A stretch of 18,031 bases of DNA from JAFGDH01 sp964447525 (GCA_964447525.1 CAYUSU010000031.1:1-18031), one strand, 5' to 3'; counted from the stretch's first letter, positions 10,482 through 17,068 are shown. Notes: generated from the sequence alone by a model not told the origin. Numbers and translations are program-made.

Positions 10482-12563
10482 ATGACGGGTAAACGGGATG
10501 ATCAAAAGAAGATGTATGATGAGTTCTACAAGTCATCAAAAATGTTCAAGCCATCGATAGAATCCCGTGATTATAGGCTGTTCAAGGAAAAGGAAAAGAA
10601 GAAGCTCTCGTGGTACGAAAGATTAGCGAAAATGTCCGGTAAGATACTGGACATGAGCCCGGACAGTAACACGAAAAAGGAACTGGAAAGCTGCATCGCT
10701 TTCACCGGGATGGAGATCACACCCAACGATGTGATGGCTCTGGTTGTTTTAACGATAATAGGTTTCGCTATCCTCGCCGTGGTCCTTTTTGCCGGAGGAT
10801 TCATCCCGGCGATGGGTATAATATTCATTGCAATGGGCGGAGTGGGGATGGCGTATTATTTCCTGAAATACCCGATTTCAGAACTCAAGAACTACCGGAT
10901 AAAGGCAAGCTCTCAGGTAGTCCTCGCCATATTATACATGGTAGTTTCAATGAGGGTCACCCCGAATCTTGAAGTAGCGATCAGGTTCGCCGCTTCCAAC
11001 ATCTCAGGTCCTCTCGCGTGGGATATGAGGCGATTGATATGGGACATAGAAATGGGCAAATACTATTCAGCGACCCAGGCAGTCACCGAATACATATCCA
11101 AATGGAAGGCGGAAAACGAGGAGTTCGCCGAATCCCTCCGCCTTATCAGGGATTCCCAGTCCGCATCAGGTGAAAAACTTGAAAGCATTCTCAATGAATC
11201 ACTGACTGCAATACTGGAAGGGACGAAGGTACGGATGAAACATTACGCACAGGAACTGACCATGCCGGTCACGATAATCCACATGATGGGTATCATACTT
11301 CCCGTGCTCGGTTCGATAATGGCGCCGATGGCCGCGATATTCCTTTCAGACGTAGCGAGACCGGAATATTTCATAATAGGTTATGACATAGCTTTACCGT
11401 TGTTCATAATATGGTTCATAAACTCCGTCCTCAAGAAACGACCCACCACTTTTTCTGAAATAGACACATCCACGCATCCGGATCTCCCTCCGAAGGGATC
11501 ATTCATGGTGAAGATGGGAAAGAAAAGGGTAGCGATGCCCGTCCTCCCCGTATCCCTGATGGTAGCTGCGATATTCATTATCCCGGCGGTTATCTTCTTT
11601 GCGGGGCAACCCGAATTGCTCTTCCCTCAGCTGGCGGCGGCGGACGCCCCGATGATCCAGCATACGACGTTCAGCCTGATAATGTCCTGCCTTGTTACAA
11701 TGGGTATCGCATTTTCCCTCGCCAGTTATTTCATTCTCACGAACTTCCAGAGAATGAACATACAGGGAGACATCCAGAAAACGGAAAGCGAATTCGAGAT
11801 GGCGCTGTTCCAGCTCGGAAACCGCATTTCAGGGGGGACCCCGACCGAACTCGCGCTCGAACAGTCCGTCCAGGACGTAAAGGACCTCAGCATAGCCGGG
11901 CTTTTCACCATTACCATAAGCAACATGAAAACCCTCGGGATGACTTTCAGTGAAGCGATATTCGACAGGAAATACGGATCCATTCGCTATTATCCGAGCA
12001 AACTGATCAAGAACATAATGTTCATGGTAGTCGACATTGCGAAAAAAGGCGTCCACTACGCTTCGGAAGGAATGCTTACCGTGGCGAAATACCTTCGAAA
12101 CATAAGGGAAACGCAGGAATACATCCGGGACCTCCTGCAAGAGTCAGTCTCGTCAATGACCTTCCAGGCTTACCTCCTCACTCCAATGATCACCGGGCTG
12201 GTCGTGAGCATGTCACAGATAATAATAACAGTCCTTTCCACCCTCACCGAAAGGCTTTCCAGCCTGAGCACCGGTGATTCGGGAATGCCGATCAACCTTT
12301 CCGGAATATTCAGTTCGGGCGGCGGTGGCGGGTCGGTTTCGCCGGAGTTATTCCAGTTAATAATAGGCATTTACCTGATAGAGGTCATATTGATACTGGC
12401 GATGTTCATAACCAAGATCACCCAGGGTGACAACAAGGTATTCCAGTGGAACATGGCAGGGAAGATGCTGCTGATAGCGATCATAATGTATTTCCTCGTT
12501 ACCATGGGATCGTCTTTCATGTTCGCAGACCTGATTTCTAAGGCGATATCGACGATAGTATAA
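10482..12563 (+). CDS. Type II/IV secretion platform membrane protein (T2SSF, TadC/ArlJ-like)
   Basis: A protein of 693 residues, in the range of archaeal ArlJ/TadC-type platform proteins. It starts with a basic cytoplasmic stretch (1-80). Hydrophobic segments lie at about 83-105, 108-128, 262-288, 296-317, 352-374, 396-418, 562-585, 622-644 and 660-683. The two soluble helical regions between them (about 135-255 and 425-555) match the duplicated T2SSF layout. The second holds a typical helix with FQLGNRISGGTPTELALEQ. Family members form the inner-membrane base on which a GspE/ArlI-type ATPase drives pilus or archaellum assembly. The gene begins 23 bp after the giant gene with a purine-rich GGGAGAAGG upstream of ATG, so the two are probably co-transcribed. 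No ATPase or pilin gene is visible. Whether it assembles pili or exports the neighbour is inference. Confidence 0.8.
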   Translation: MTGKRDDQKKMYDEFYKSSKMFKPSIESRDYRLFKEKEKKKLSWYERLAKMSGKILDMSPDSNTKKELESCIAFTGMEITPNDVMALVVLTIIGFAILAVVLFAGGFIPAMGIIFIAMGGVGMAYYFLKYPISELKNYRIKASSQVVLAILYMVVSMRVTPNLEVAIRFAASNISGPLAWDMRRLIWDIEMGKYYSATQAVTEYISKWKAENEEFAESLRLIRDSQSASGEKLESILNESLTAILEGTKVRMKHYAQELTMPVTIIHMMGIILPVLGSIMAPMAAIFLSDVARPEYFIIGYDIALPLFIIWFINSVLKKRPTTFSEIDTSTHPDLPPKGSFMVKMGKKRVAMPVLPVSLMVAAIFIIPAVIFFAGQPELLFPQLAAADAPMIQHTTFSLIMSCLVTMGIAFSLASYFILTNFQRMNIQGDIQKTESEFEMALFQLGNRISGGTPTELALEQSVQDVKDLSIAGLFTITISNMKTLGMTFSEAIFDRKYGSIRYYPSKLIKNIMFMVVDIAKKGVHYASEGMLTVAKYLRNIRETQEYIRDLLQESVSSMTFQAYLLTPMITGLVVSMSQIIITVLSTLTERLSSLSTGDSGMPINLSGIFSSGGGGGSVSPELFQLIIGIYLIEVILILAMFITKITQGDNKVFQWNMAGKMLLIAIIMYFLVTMGSSFMFADLISKAISTIV

Positions 12564-12606
12564 AATAAATAACGGTTTATTATTCAACGAAAACAAAGAA
12601 TTATAC

Positions 12607-12771
12607 ATGAGCGCAAAAGATATATTGAAGGATTACTTCTGGGGTATAGGGATCGCATTCTTCGTGGCCGGGCTTTTGATCATGCTACCATCCTTTCCGG
12701 GCAGCGAGTACATACTGATCGTGCTCGGGGCGATACTGATGGCTATAGGTGTAATCCACAGGCCAAAATGA
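12607..12771 (+). CDS. Small two-helix membrane protein (54 aa), unknown function
   Basis: ATG to TGA encodes 54 residues. They form two hydrophobic helices (about 13-28 and 35-50) separated by a PSFPGSEY turn, with a basic IHRPK tail. The gene lies 43 bp after the platform-protein gene on the same strand. No strong Shine-Dalgarno sequence is visible; the spacer is AT-rich. Codon use and GC content match the preceding gene rather than the AT-rich DNA that follows. It could be a small accessory subunit of the secretion platform, but nothing in the sequence proves this. Confidence 0.6.
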   Translation: MSAKDILKDYFWGIGIAFFVAGLLIMLPSFPGSEYILIVLGAILMAIGVIHRPK

Positions 12772-12798
12772 GGGAAAAGTAAATAGAACGGATTTCAT

Positions 12799-13038
12799 TT
12801 ATTGTCTGAAATATAATCCGAATTCATTATTTATTCCCGAACATACCATTAATTTTTCTTCTGGAATTGTCAAAAGTTCTGAAAAGTGTACAATTATATT
12901 TTTTTCGAATGTTAAATCTGGATTTTGTGGGATTCCGCGTGGTTTAATGTCAAAAAAATGTTTGTATCCTTCCGGAATATGCCCATATTTAGATTTAATA
13001 ATATCACAGATTCTTTTTGGAGAATAAGTTTTATAACG
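12799..13038 (-). pseudogene. AT-rich gene remnant without a start codon, downstream of spt5
   Basis: On the minus strand an open frame of 79 codons ends at TAA (12799-12801). It encodes protein-like sequence including YSPKRICDIIKSKYGHIPEG and FSELLTIPEEKLMVCSGIN. It has no usable start: the frame runs back into the 3' end of spt5 in a different frame until an in-frame TGA, with no ATG, GTG or TTG before the main body. Base composition is clearly more AT-rich than the flanking genes. It reads like the C-terminal part of a gene that lost its 5' end by rearrangement. I do not recognise the family. Confidence 0.5.
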
Positions 13039-13039
13039 A

Positions 13040-13522
13040 TTATTCTTCTTTCTTTTCTTCTTCGCCCTCGTCGGGGACGGTGCTTTCCCTCTTGACCAGC
13101 CTCACCAATTCCGTCGCTATGGTCACGGGAATGGGTATGGAAGCTTCTAAAAGCTCGACTGTTATTTCGTCCTTTACCTGATCAATCCTTTGTATCTTTC
13201 CCTTCTCCCGCTTGAACGGTCCGCCGATTATCTCGACAACATCACCTATGTTAAGGGCGATTTTTGTCTTATTGGTTTCGAAAAAGTGCTGTATTTCCTC
13301 TATTTTGACGGGTTTTTCTATGATTCCCTTTATGTGCATGACTCCATGGATTGCTTTCTTGACTTCGTCCAACGGAGCTTCTAAGAATATGTATCCCTTC
13401 AATTCGCCGGGATGGGAAATGCTTTTCACTTTGAGAGAATTCACCTTGATATTGGTCTCTATCATGTCTATCACGATGTTTTCTCTTCCAGACGTCGTTC
13501 GGACGGTGTAGATTTCTGTCAT
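13040..13522 (-). CDS. spt5: Transcription elongation factor Spt5 (archaeal NusG)
   Basis: A protein of 160 residues starting MTEIYTVRTTSGRE. Residues 1-85 form the NGN domain that binds the RNA polymerase clamp with Spt4. Residues about 95-145 form a KOW domain (IGDVVEIIGGPFKREKGKI), followed by a short acidic/Lys-rich tail. The ATG at 13522 is preferred over an in-frame upstream ATG at 13570, which overlaps secE and would add 16 residues not found in the family. A GGAAAG-like purine stretch precedes the chosen start. The gene lies 10 bp after secE, matching the conserved archaeal secE-spt5 pair. The expected downstream rpl11 is missing. Confidence 0.93.
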   Translation of the reverse strand: MTEIYTVRTTSGRENIVIDMIETNIKVNSLKVKSISHPGELKGYIFLEAPLDEVKKAIHGVMHIKGIIEKPVKIEEIQHFFETNKTKIALNIGDVVEIIGGPFKREKGKIQRIDQVKDEITVELLEASIPIPVTIATELVRLVKRESTVPDEGEEEKKEE

Positions 13523-13532
13523 ATTATCTTTC

Positions 13533-13700
13533 CTATATTCCTGAATATATGAATGCAAGGTATATAACAAAACCGATGAACCCTATAAGCACCAGTCCTA
13601 TCGCGCATATCTTGCTCGTGGACGTGAATTCGTACTTGTCCGGCTTCCTGGCTATCTGCAAAACCCTCTTCCAGTTTCTTACGTGTTCTTTTATTATCAT
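13533..13700 (-). CDS. secE: Preprotein translocase subunit SecE (Sec61-gamma type)
   Basis: A protein of 55 residues starting MIIKEHVRNWKRVLQIARKP. It has an amphipathic N-terminal helix with the family's W-x-R-V-L-x-x-A-R-K-P signature, then one transmembrane helix (about residues 31-52). This is the usual length and plan of archaeal SecE, which clamps SecY. A longer in-frame ORF reaching 13841 is rejected because its extra 47 residues have no family counterpart and run through the likely promoter region. It forms an operon with spt5 downstream. Confidence 0.92.
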   Translation of the reverse strand: MIIKEHVRNWKRVLQIARKPDKYEFTSTSKICAIGLVLIGFIGFVIYLAFIYSGI

Positions 13701-13750
13701 ATATTCAGACCTATCGACATTCGGAAAACGTAGAACCCAGTTCCACGTTA

Positions 13751-13790
13751 AACTATAATTATCATTATTTCTATATATGGATATATAAAT
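13751..13790 (-). promoter_or_regulatory. Candidate TATA boxes for secE-spt5
   Basis: On the minus strand two AT-rich elements (ATTTATATAT at 13781-13790 and AATTATAGTT at 13751-13760) lie 50-90 nt upstream of the secE start. They follow the ftsZ1 terminator-like region, consistent with separate initiation for secE-spt5. I cannot tell which one is used. Confidence 0.35.
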
Positions 13791-13809
13791 TTGATAGTCC
13801 CTAAGGAAC

Positions 13810-13839
13810 GACTGCTTTAAAACATAAAACCAAGCAGTC
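13810..13839. other. Inverted repeat between ftsZ1 and secE
   Basis: GACTGCTT (13810-13817) and AAGCAGTC (13832-13839) are perfect 8-bp arms around a 14-nt AT-rich loop. The repeat lies between the ftsZ1 terminator-like sequence and the candidate secE TATA boxes. It could be an RNA hairpin or a binding site for a dimeric regulator. Confidence 0.4.
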
Positions 13840-13852
13840 ACTCGAAATATCT

Positions 13853-13894
13853 AAAAATAAAAAAGAAGGGGGATTGTTGGAATCTATCCAACAA
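13853..13894 (-). terminator. Hairpin plus T-tract at the end of ftsZ1
   Basis: A perfect 8-bp inverted repeat (TTGTTGGA/TCCAACAA, 13874-13894, 5-nt loop) overlaps the ftsZ1 stop codon. On the transcript strand it is followed by CCCCCTTCTTTTTTATTTTT. Archaeal RNA polymerase terminates mainly at T-tracts, so the T-rich run is the stronger evidence. Confidence 0.6.
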
Positions 13895-15023
13895 AATCGA
13901 TCCCCAGAACCTTCTCGATTTCCTTTTGCTTCTGCGTTGTGTACGTCTTTTCAGGTCCATAGATCTGGGAACTCTGGACACCAGTCACGATCAACATTGA
14001 TCTTATGGCGTCGCCAAGTTCCTTGATTATCTGGGCACCCCAGATTATCTTTGCGTCAGGGTTAAGTTTCTGGCTTACGGTTTCTACTATTTCCTGACAT
14101 TCCTTAATGGTGATATTCTCACCACCGGATACGTTTACAAGTGCACCAGATGCTCCTTCAATATTCACGTCAAGCAATGGATTAGTAAGTGATTTCTCGA
14201 CAGATTCAAGAGCCCTGTTCTCTGTGTCTGACTCTCCCATCCCGATCATTGCTATGCCGCCTGAACCCATCACTGCCCTGATATCTGCGAAATCAAGGTT
14301 CACAAGTCCCGGCTTCGTGATAAGCTCTGCTATACCCTTGACTGCGTTAACAAGTATCTCGTCCGCTACTTTGAAAGCGGTAGTTATGCTAACGTCAGGC
14401 ACTATTTCGAGTAGCTTATCGTTTGGTATTACTATAAGTGTGTCGGCAATGGATTCCATGTTCTCGAGTCCTTCCTGTGCGTTCTTACCCCGTCCCCTTC
14501 CTTCCATCGTGAATGGGAGTGTTACTATACCCACAGTAAGGGCACCGACTTTCTTTGCTATCTCGGCAACCATCGGAGCCGCTCCTGTCCCGGTTCCGCC
14601 GCCAAGTCCGCAGGTAACGAAGACCATGTCCGCTCCTTCGAGTTGTTTTCTGATATCTTCCCTGGACTCCTTGGCCGCTTCCATCCCTATCCTGGGATCA
14701 GCGCCTGCCCCAAGACCACCGGTAAGTTCCTTCCCGATCAGTATCTTATGATCAGCATCTGTATAAAGAAGGTCCTGTGCGTCAGTGTTAACGCCAAGGC
14801 TTTCCGCTCCAACTATTCCTATCTGCATAAGTCTCGAAAGCGTATTGCCTCCTGCACCACCCACACCAACAACTTTTATCTCTGCTTTTCTTGTTTCGAG
14901 AATCTTTCTCAGCTCATCATCAGTTTCACTGTTTCCGGCAGATGGTCTCTCGACCGTCTGCTCTACACTCGATGATATAGCTGCGTTAATCAAAGAATCC
15001 CTGTCAACCTCGATCTCTGCCAT
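13884..15023 (-). CDS. ftsZ1: Cell division GTPase FtsZ (FtsZ1 type)
   Basis: A protein of 379 residues. The nucleotide-binding core has VGVGGAGGN (52-60) and the tubulin signature GGGTGTG (141-147). The T7 catalytic loop NLDFAD (242-247) supplies the acidic residues for GTP hydrolysis across the filament interface. A roughly 47-residue N-terminal extension precedes the core, as in archaeal FtsZ1. The ATG at 15023 is chosen over the in-frame ATG at 15032: the AGGAGG at 15033-15038 abuts the first ATG but sits 9 nt before the second. FtsZ forms the cytokinetic ring. Position upstream of secE-spt5 matches the euryarchaeal ftsZ1 neighbourhood, for example in Methanocaldococcus. Confidence 0.96.
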   Translation of the reverse strand: MAEIEVDRDSLINAAISSSVEQTVERPSAGNSETDDELRKILETRKAEIKVVGVGGAGGNTLSRLMQIGIVGAESLGVNTDAQDLLYTDADHKILIGKELTGGLGAGADPRIGMEAAKESREDIRKQLEGADMVFVTCGLGGGTGTGAAPMVAEIAKKVGALTVGIVTLPFTMEGRGRGKNAQEGLENMESIADTLIVIPNDKLLEIVPDVSITTAFKVADEILVNAVKGIAELITKPGLVNLDFADIRAVMGSGGIAMIGMGESDTENRALESVEKSLTNPLLDVNIEGASGALVNVSGGENITIKECQEIVETVSQKLNPDAKIIWGAQIIKELGDAIRSMLIVTGVQSSQIYGPEKTYTTQKQKEIEKVLGIDFVG

Positions 15024-15032
15024 AATGATCAT

Positions 15033-15038
15033 CCTCCT
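15033..15038 (-). promoter_or_regulatory. Shine-Dalgarno AGGAGG of ftsZ1
   Basis: A perfect AGGAGG on the minus strand leaves 9 nt to the ATG at 15021-15023 and 0 nt to the ATG at 15030-15032, which fixes the start at 15023. Confidence 0.85.
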
Positions 15039-15060
15039 AAGCTCATAGTAAAGACTATTT

Positions 15061-15088
15061 TACTTTATATGAGTAAGTTTTTTAAACC
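15061..15088 (-). promoter_or_regulatory. Candidate ftsZ1 promoter
   Basis: On the minus strand GGTTTAAAAAAC (around 15078-15088) is a good archaeal TATA match lying about 58 nt before the ftsZ1 start. It would give a leader of roughly 30-35 nt carrying the Shine-Dalgarno. A second AT-rich element, CATATAAAGTA at 15061-15071, is an alternative. Confidence 0.5.
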
Positions 15089-15138
15089 TTATTTCAACCA
15101 AGAATTGAAAATTCATTTTTAGAAAACGGCGAAATGGT

Positions 15139-15801
15139 CTATTTCTGTGTTTTTTCCTCTTTTGGGGCGACGTATGTCACTTTTTCCACTTCTTTTACCC
15201 ATTTTTTGACTAAATCGGTAATCATCTTTTCAAGCATTTCAGGCATTTTTTTGTCAGAAACTATGGTCGCAGTCTTCTCCTTTACACCAACGGACTTGAA
15301 TCCTAACCTGTATTGCCCCAAAATCCGCTCGATCTTCTCTTTCGGGTCTGTTATCTGGCTAACTACCTTTACCTTATAGATCAGGTCTTTTCCTGCCAGA
15401 GGACTGTTAAAGTCCGTTCTCACCCTTCCTCCGGACACACTCTGCACTTTAGCGGTCTGACCCTCGATCTGGACGAACGTATTCGGGACGGGGTTTATCT
15501 TGTTCTTGTAGAACTGGTTAATATTAAGGATCTTGATCAATCTCACATCTCTCGGACCGAATGCCTCATTAACCGGAACATCAAAAGTTTTCTCATCCCC
15601 GACATTCATTGACATGAGCTGCTTATCAACGCCGGGAACGATCATTCTAGCTCCAATGATCACGAAGGCAGGTTCGTACTTCTGGTCCTTCGACCAGATG
15701 CCTTCTTTCTTCGCTTCCTCTTCGACGGTAAGATCAAATATCTCGTTGGTGAGCTTTATTCTTCCAACGAAATCGATCATTACGAAATCCCCTTCTTTCA
15801 T
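15139..15801 (-). CDS. FKBP-type peptidyl-prolyl cis-trans isomerase (archaeal long type)
   Basis: A protein of 220 residues. The FKBP core is split by an insert-in-flap domain, as in SlyD-like and archaeal FKBPs. The first part (1-93) contains IFDLTVEEEAKKEG, MIVPGVDKQLMSMNVGDE and VPVNEAFGPRD. The flap insert spans about 95-128. The core resumes with GGRVRTDFNSPLAGKDLIYK (124-143). The usual NHPLAG is NSPLAG here, so the conserved His is replaced by Ser. A 70-residue Lys-rich C-terminal extension (151-220) is typical of the 26-kDa archaeal forms. The family accelerates proline isomerisation and acts as a folding chaperone. The gene starts about 27 nt after a TATA box, so the mRNA is probably leaderless. 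It lies between tRNA-Ile and ftsZ1. Confidence 0.92.
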   Translation of the reverse strand: MKEGDFVMIDFVGRIKLTNEIFDLTVEEEAKKEGIWSKDQKYEPAFVIIGARMIVPGVDKQLMSMNVGDEKTFDVPVNEAFGPRDVRLIKILNINQFYKNKINPVPNTFVQIEGQTAKVQSVSGGRVRTDFNSPLAGKDLIYKVKVVSQITDPKEKIERILGQYRLGFKSVGVKEKTATIVSDKKMPEMLEKMITDLVKKWVKEVEKVTYVAPKEEKTQK

Positions 15802-15822
15802 AACGTATTCTAAGAATGAGGG

Positions 15823-15832
15823 TTTTTAAATA
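15823..15832 (-). promoter_or_regulatory. TATA box of the FKBP gene (leaderless)
   Basis: Minus-strand TATTTAAAAA is centred about 27 nt upstream of the ATG at 15801. That places the expected transcription start at or next to the start codon. No Shine-Dalgarno is present, in agreement with leaderless initiation. Confidence 0.65.
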
Positions 15833-15841
15833 GTTTGCGGG

Positions 15842-15846
15842 AAAAA
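15842..15846 (-). terminator. T-tract terminator of tRNA-Ile
   Basis: A TTTTT run occurs on the transcript strand 7 nt after the discriminator base, before the FKBP TATA box. Archaeal polymerase terminates at such tracts, though five Ts is short. Confidence 0.45.
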
Positions 15847-15852
15847 GGGCAA

Positions 15853-15948
15853 TGGTCCCGGCGAGATTTGAACTCGCGACCTCTCGATTATCAGTATCGC
15901 CTAGGATTTCTCCTATCGAGCGCTCTAACCAGGCTGAGCCACGGGACC
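15853..15948 (-). tRNA. trnI: tRNA-Ile (anticodon GAU) with an intron
   Basis: All arms are visible on the minus strand: acceptor GGTCCCG/CGGGACC, D-stem GCTC/GAGC, anticodon stem CTCGA/TCGAG, variable loop AGGTC, and T-arm GCGAG-TTCAAAT-CTCGC. The discriminator is A and CCA is not encoded. After removal of 21 nt (15896-15916) the anticodon loop is CTGATAA, giving GAU at 15890-15892. The mature molecule is 75 nt including the discriminator. It decodes AUC/AUU isoleucine codons. Confidence 0.93.
15896..15916 (-). other. 21-nt tRNA intron at non-canonical position 30/31 (bulge-helix-bulge)
   Basis: The intron contains a perfect TAGGA-GAAA-TCCTA hairpin with a GNRA-type loop. Flanking it, CGCT of the 5' exon pairs with GGCG of the intron (one G-U), leaving 3-nt bulges CGA and ATA. 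Cutting after the second base of each bulge removes 21 nt and restores the 5-bp anticodon stem. Exon sequence alone would also allow 31/32; the bulge-helix-bulge geometry favours 30/31. Confidence 0.8.
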
Positions 15949-15977
15949 GGTGTAACAAAGAACAGCTTCATCCATAA

Positions 15978-15983
15978 TTATAA
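15978..15983 (-). promoter_or_regulatory. TATA box of tRNA-Ile
   Basis: Minus-strand TTATAA lies about 32 nt upstream of the mature 5' end. Transcription would begin roughly 5-8 nt before the tRNA, with a short leader for RNase P to remove. Confidence 0.5.
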
Positions 15984-16060
15984 GCTGTCAACCTATTTTT
16001 GTTTCTTTATTTGTTTTGAATATATCATTTATCTAATGAAGAATTTATAAGTTTTGAATT

Positions 16061-17002
16061 TCACTTCTTTTCTTCTTTGAACAGGAAACTGTCAGTCTCT
16101 TCCACGTGGTTCAGAAAACCAACCTTTTTCAGGTATTTCATCGCTTCCTCCTTGGTGGTTCCGAATTCCTCCGAATATCTCTTCGCGGAGATAACGTTCC
16201 TTCCGGACGTCTTCTCGGAGAACTTCGCCAGAAGCTCCCTGAATTTGAGAGGGTATTTGTCTATGTCGAACCACGAAGCGTAATTCCTGGTTGTCGGGTC
16301 GTTCTTGTTGAAATACGTGCTCTTGTTCTCGAAATTGACGAGGTACAGCGAGAATCGCTTGTTCAAGAAACCGTCAAAGAAATCCGCTATCTCCTTGCTG
16401 ACCGATTTGAAGTCGGAAACGAAAACCGCGATATTATGAACCTTCTTGTCGATCTTCTGGAGAAGACTGTTCAGGTCCGACTGCATGCTTGCCATGTAAT
16501 CCAGCGGATAAACCATTATCTGGATTTTCTTCGACTTGAATATGAAGGACTTCTTGTAAATAACAAGCATGAATTCGCCGTATTTTGACTTCTTGACTTG
16601 CGCGACGGAATTTTTGAAGTATTCCCCGGGAATCCAGTCAACCGTTAGCTTTCGAAATCTCTCCTCCAGGGAGTTCATGTAATTCAGGGTCAGGGACTTT
16701 ATCTTCTCGTCCTTGAAAATTTGCTGTTCCGGCGTGTTTTCCTCTTTTTTGGGAACGTGCTTGTCCTTGTGATCATTGCAATATCTTTGGAGCGGTTCGT
16801 GCCAGCATGTGTTGCATACCAGTTTGTCGCAGCCCTTCTCCATGCACTTCCCGCCCCACTCCAGGCGGGAGCTGATCTTCTTACCGCAGCATGAACAGAA
16901 TTCCATTTTTTTCTTGGAAAGGATCTCATCCAGCTTCTTTTCAGCTTCCTTTTCCTTGGTTTCGATTTCCTTCTTGAAGTCCTCGATTGCCTTGTCCGGC
17001 AT
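16061..17002 (-). CDS. Unrecognised zinc-binding protein with coiled-coil start and C-terminal winged-helix-like segment
   Basis: A protein of 313 residues from the ATG at 17002; an in-frame TTG at 17011 is possible but would sit only one base after the AGGGGG. Residues 1-32 are a charged helix, probably coiled coil. Residues 36-78 hold a compact cluster (C36, C38, C39, C53, C58, C63, C66, H68, C75, H78), enough for two zinc ions and similar in spacing to AN1-type fingers. Residues 100-255 form an alpha/beta region with FMLVIYKKSF, IQIMVYPLDY and HNIAVFVSDF strands; I cannot assign it. Residues 265-313 look like a winged helix (SAKRYSEEFGTTKEEAMKYL, then a wing with two Phe). No membrane segments. 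A nucleic-acid-linked role is possible but not shown. It is divergent from the phosphoesterase gene. Confidence 0.75.
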   Translation of the reverse strand: MPDKAIEDFKKEIETKEKEAEKKLDEILSKKKMEFCSCCGKKISSRLEWGGKCMEKGCDKLVCNTCWHEPLQRYCNDHKDKHVPKKEENTPEQQIFKDEKIKSLTLNYMNSLEERFRKLTVDWIPGEYFKNSVAQVKKSKYGEFMLVIYKKSFIFKSKKIQIMVYPLDYMASMQSDLNSLLQKIDKKVHNIAVFVSDFKSVSKEIADFFDGFLNKRFSLYLVNFENKSTYFNKNDPTTRNYASWFDIDKYPLKFRELLAKFSEKTSGRNVISAKRYSEEFGTTKEEAMKYLKKVGFLNHVEETDSFLFKEEKK

Positions 17003-17039
17003 TGTTTCCAATCCCCCTGTATATTCCTTGGTTTAGATC

Positions 17040-17047
17040 ATTTAAAA
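17040..17047. promoter_or_regulatory. Shared, symmetric TATA box for the divergent gene pair
   Basis: The palindrome TTTAAA at 17041-17046 is the only good TATA element in the 66-bp divergent spacer. To the right its centre is 25 nt from the ATG at 17069, predicting a leaderless phosphoesterase mRNA. To the left it predicts a start near 17018, leaving a leader of about 16 nt for the zinc-protein gene. Confidence 0.55.
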
Positions 17048-17068
17048 AAACCCCGAACAAGTTATATT

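Noticed and set aside
13523..13570. Upstream ATG giving a 176-residue Spt5
   Set aside because: It overlaps secE and adds residues with no family counterpart. The ATG at 13522 has a purine-rich upstream site and gives the normal N-terminus.
13701..13841. N-terminally extended 102-residue SecE
   Set aside because: Archaeal SecE is about 55-60 residues. The extra part covers likely promoter sequence and has no SecE features.
14107..14751. A 214-residue plus-strand open frame opposite ftsZ1
   Set aside because: It is the antisense shadow of ftsZ1, Ser/Pro/Ile-rich and without domain features.
15734..15958. Minus-strand open frame across the tRNA region
   Set aside because: It translates the tRNA-Ile sequence and the start of the FKBP gene in the wrong frame.
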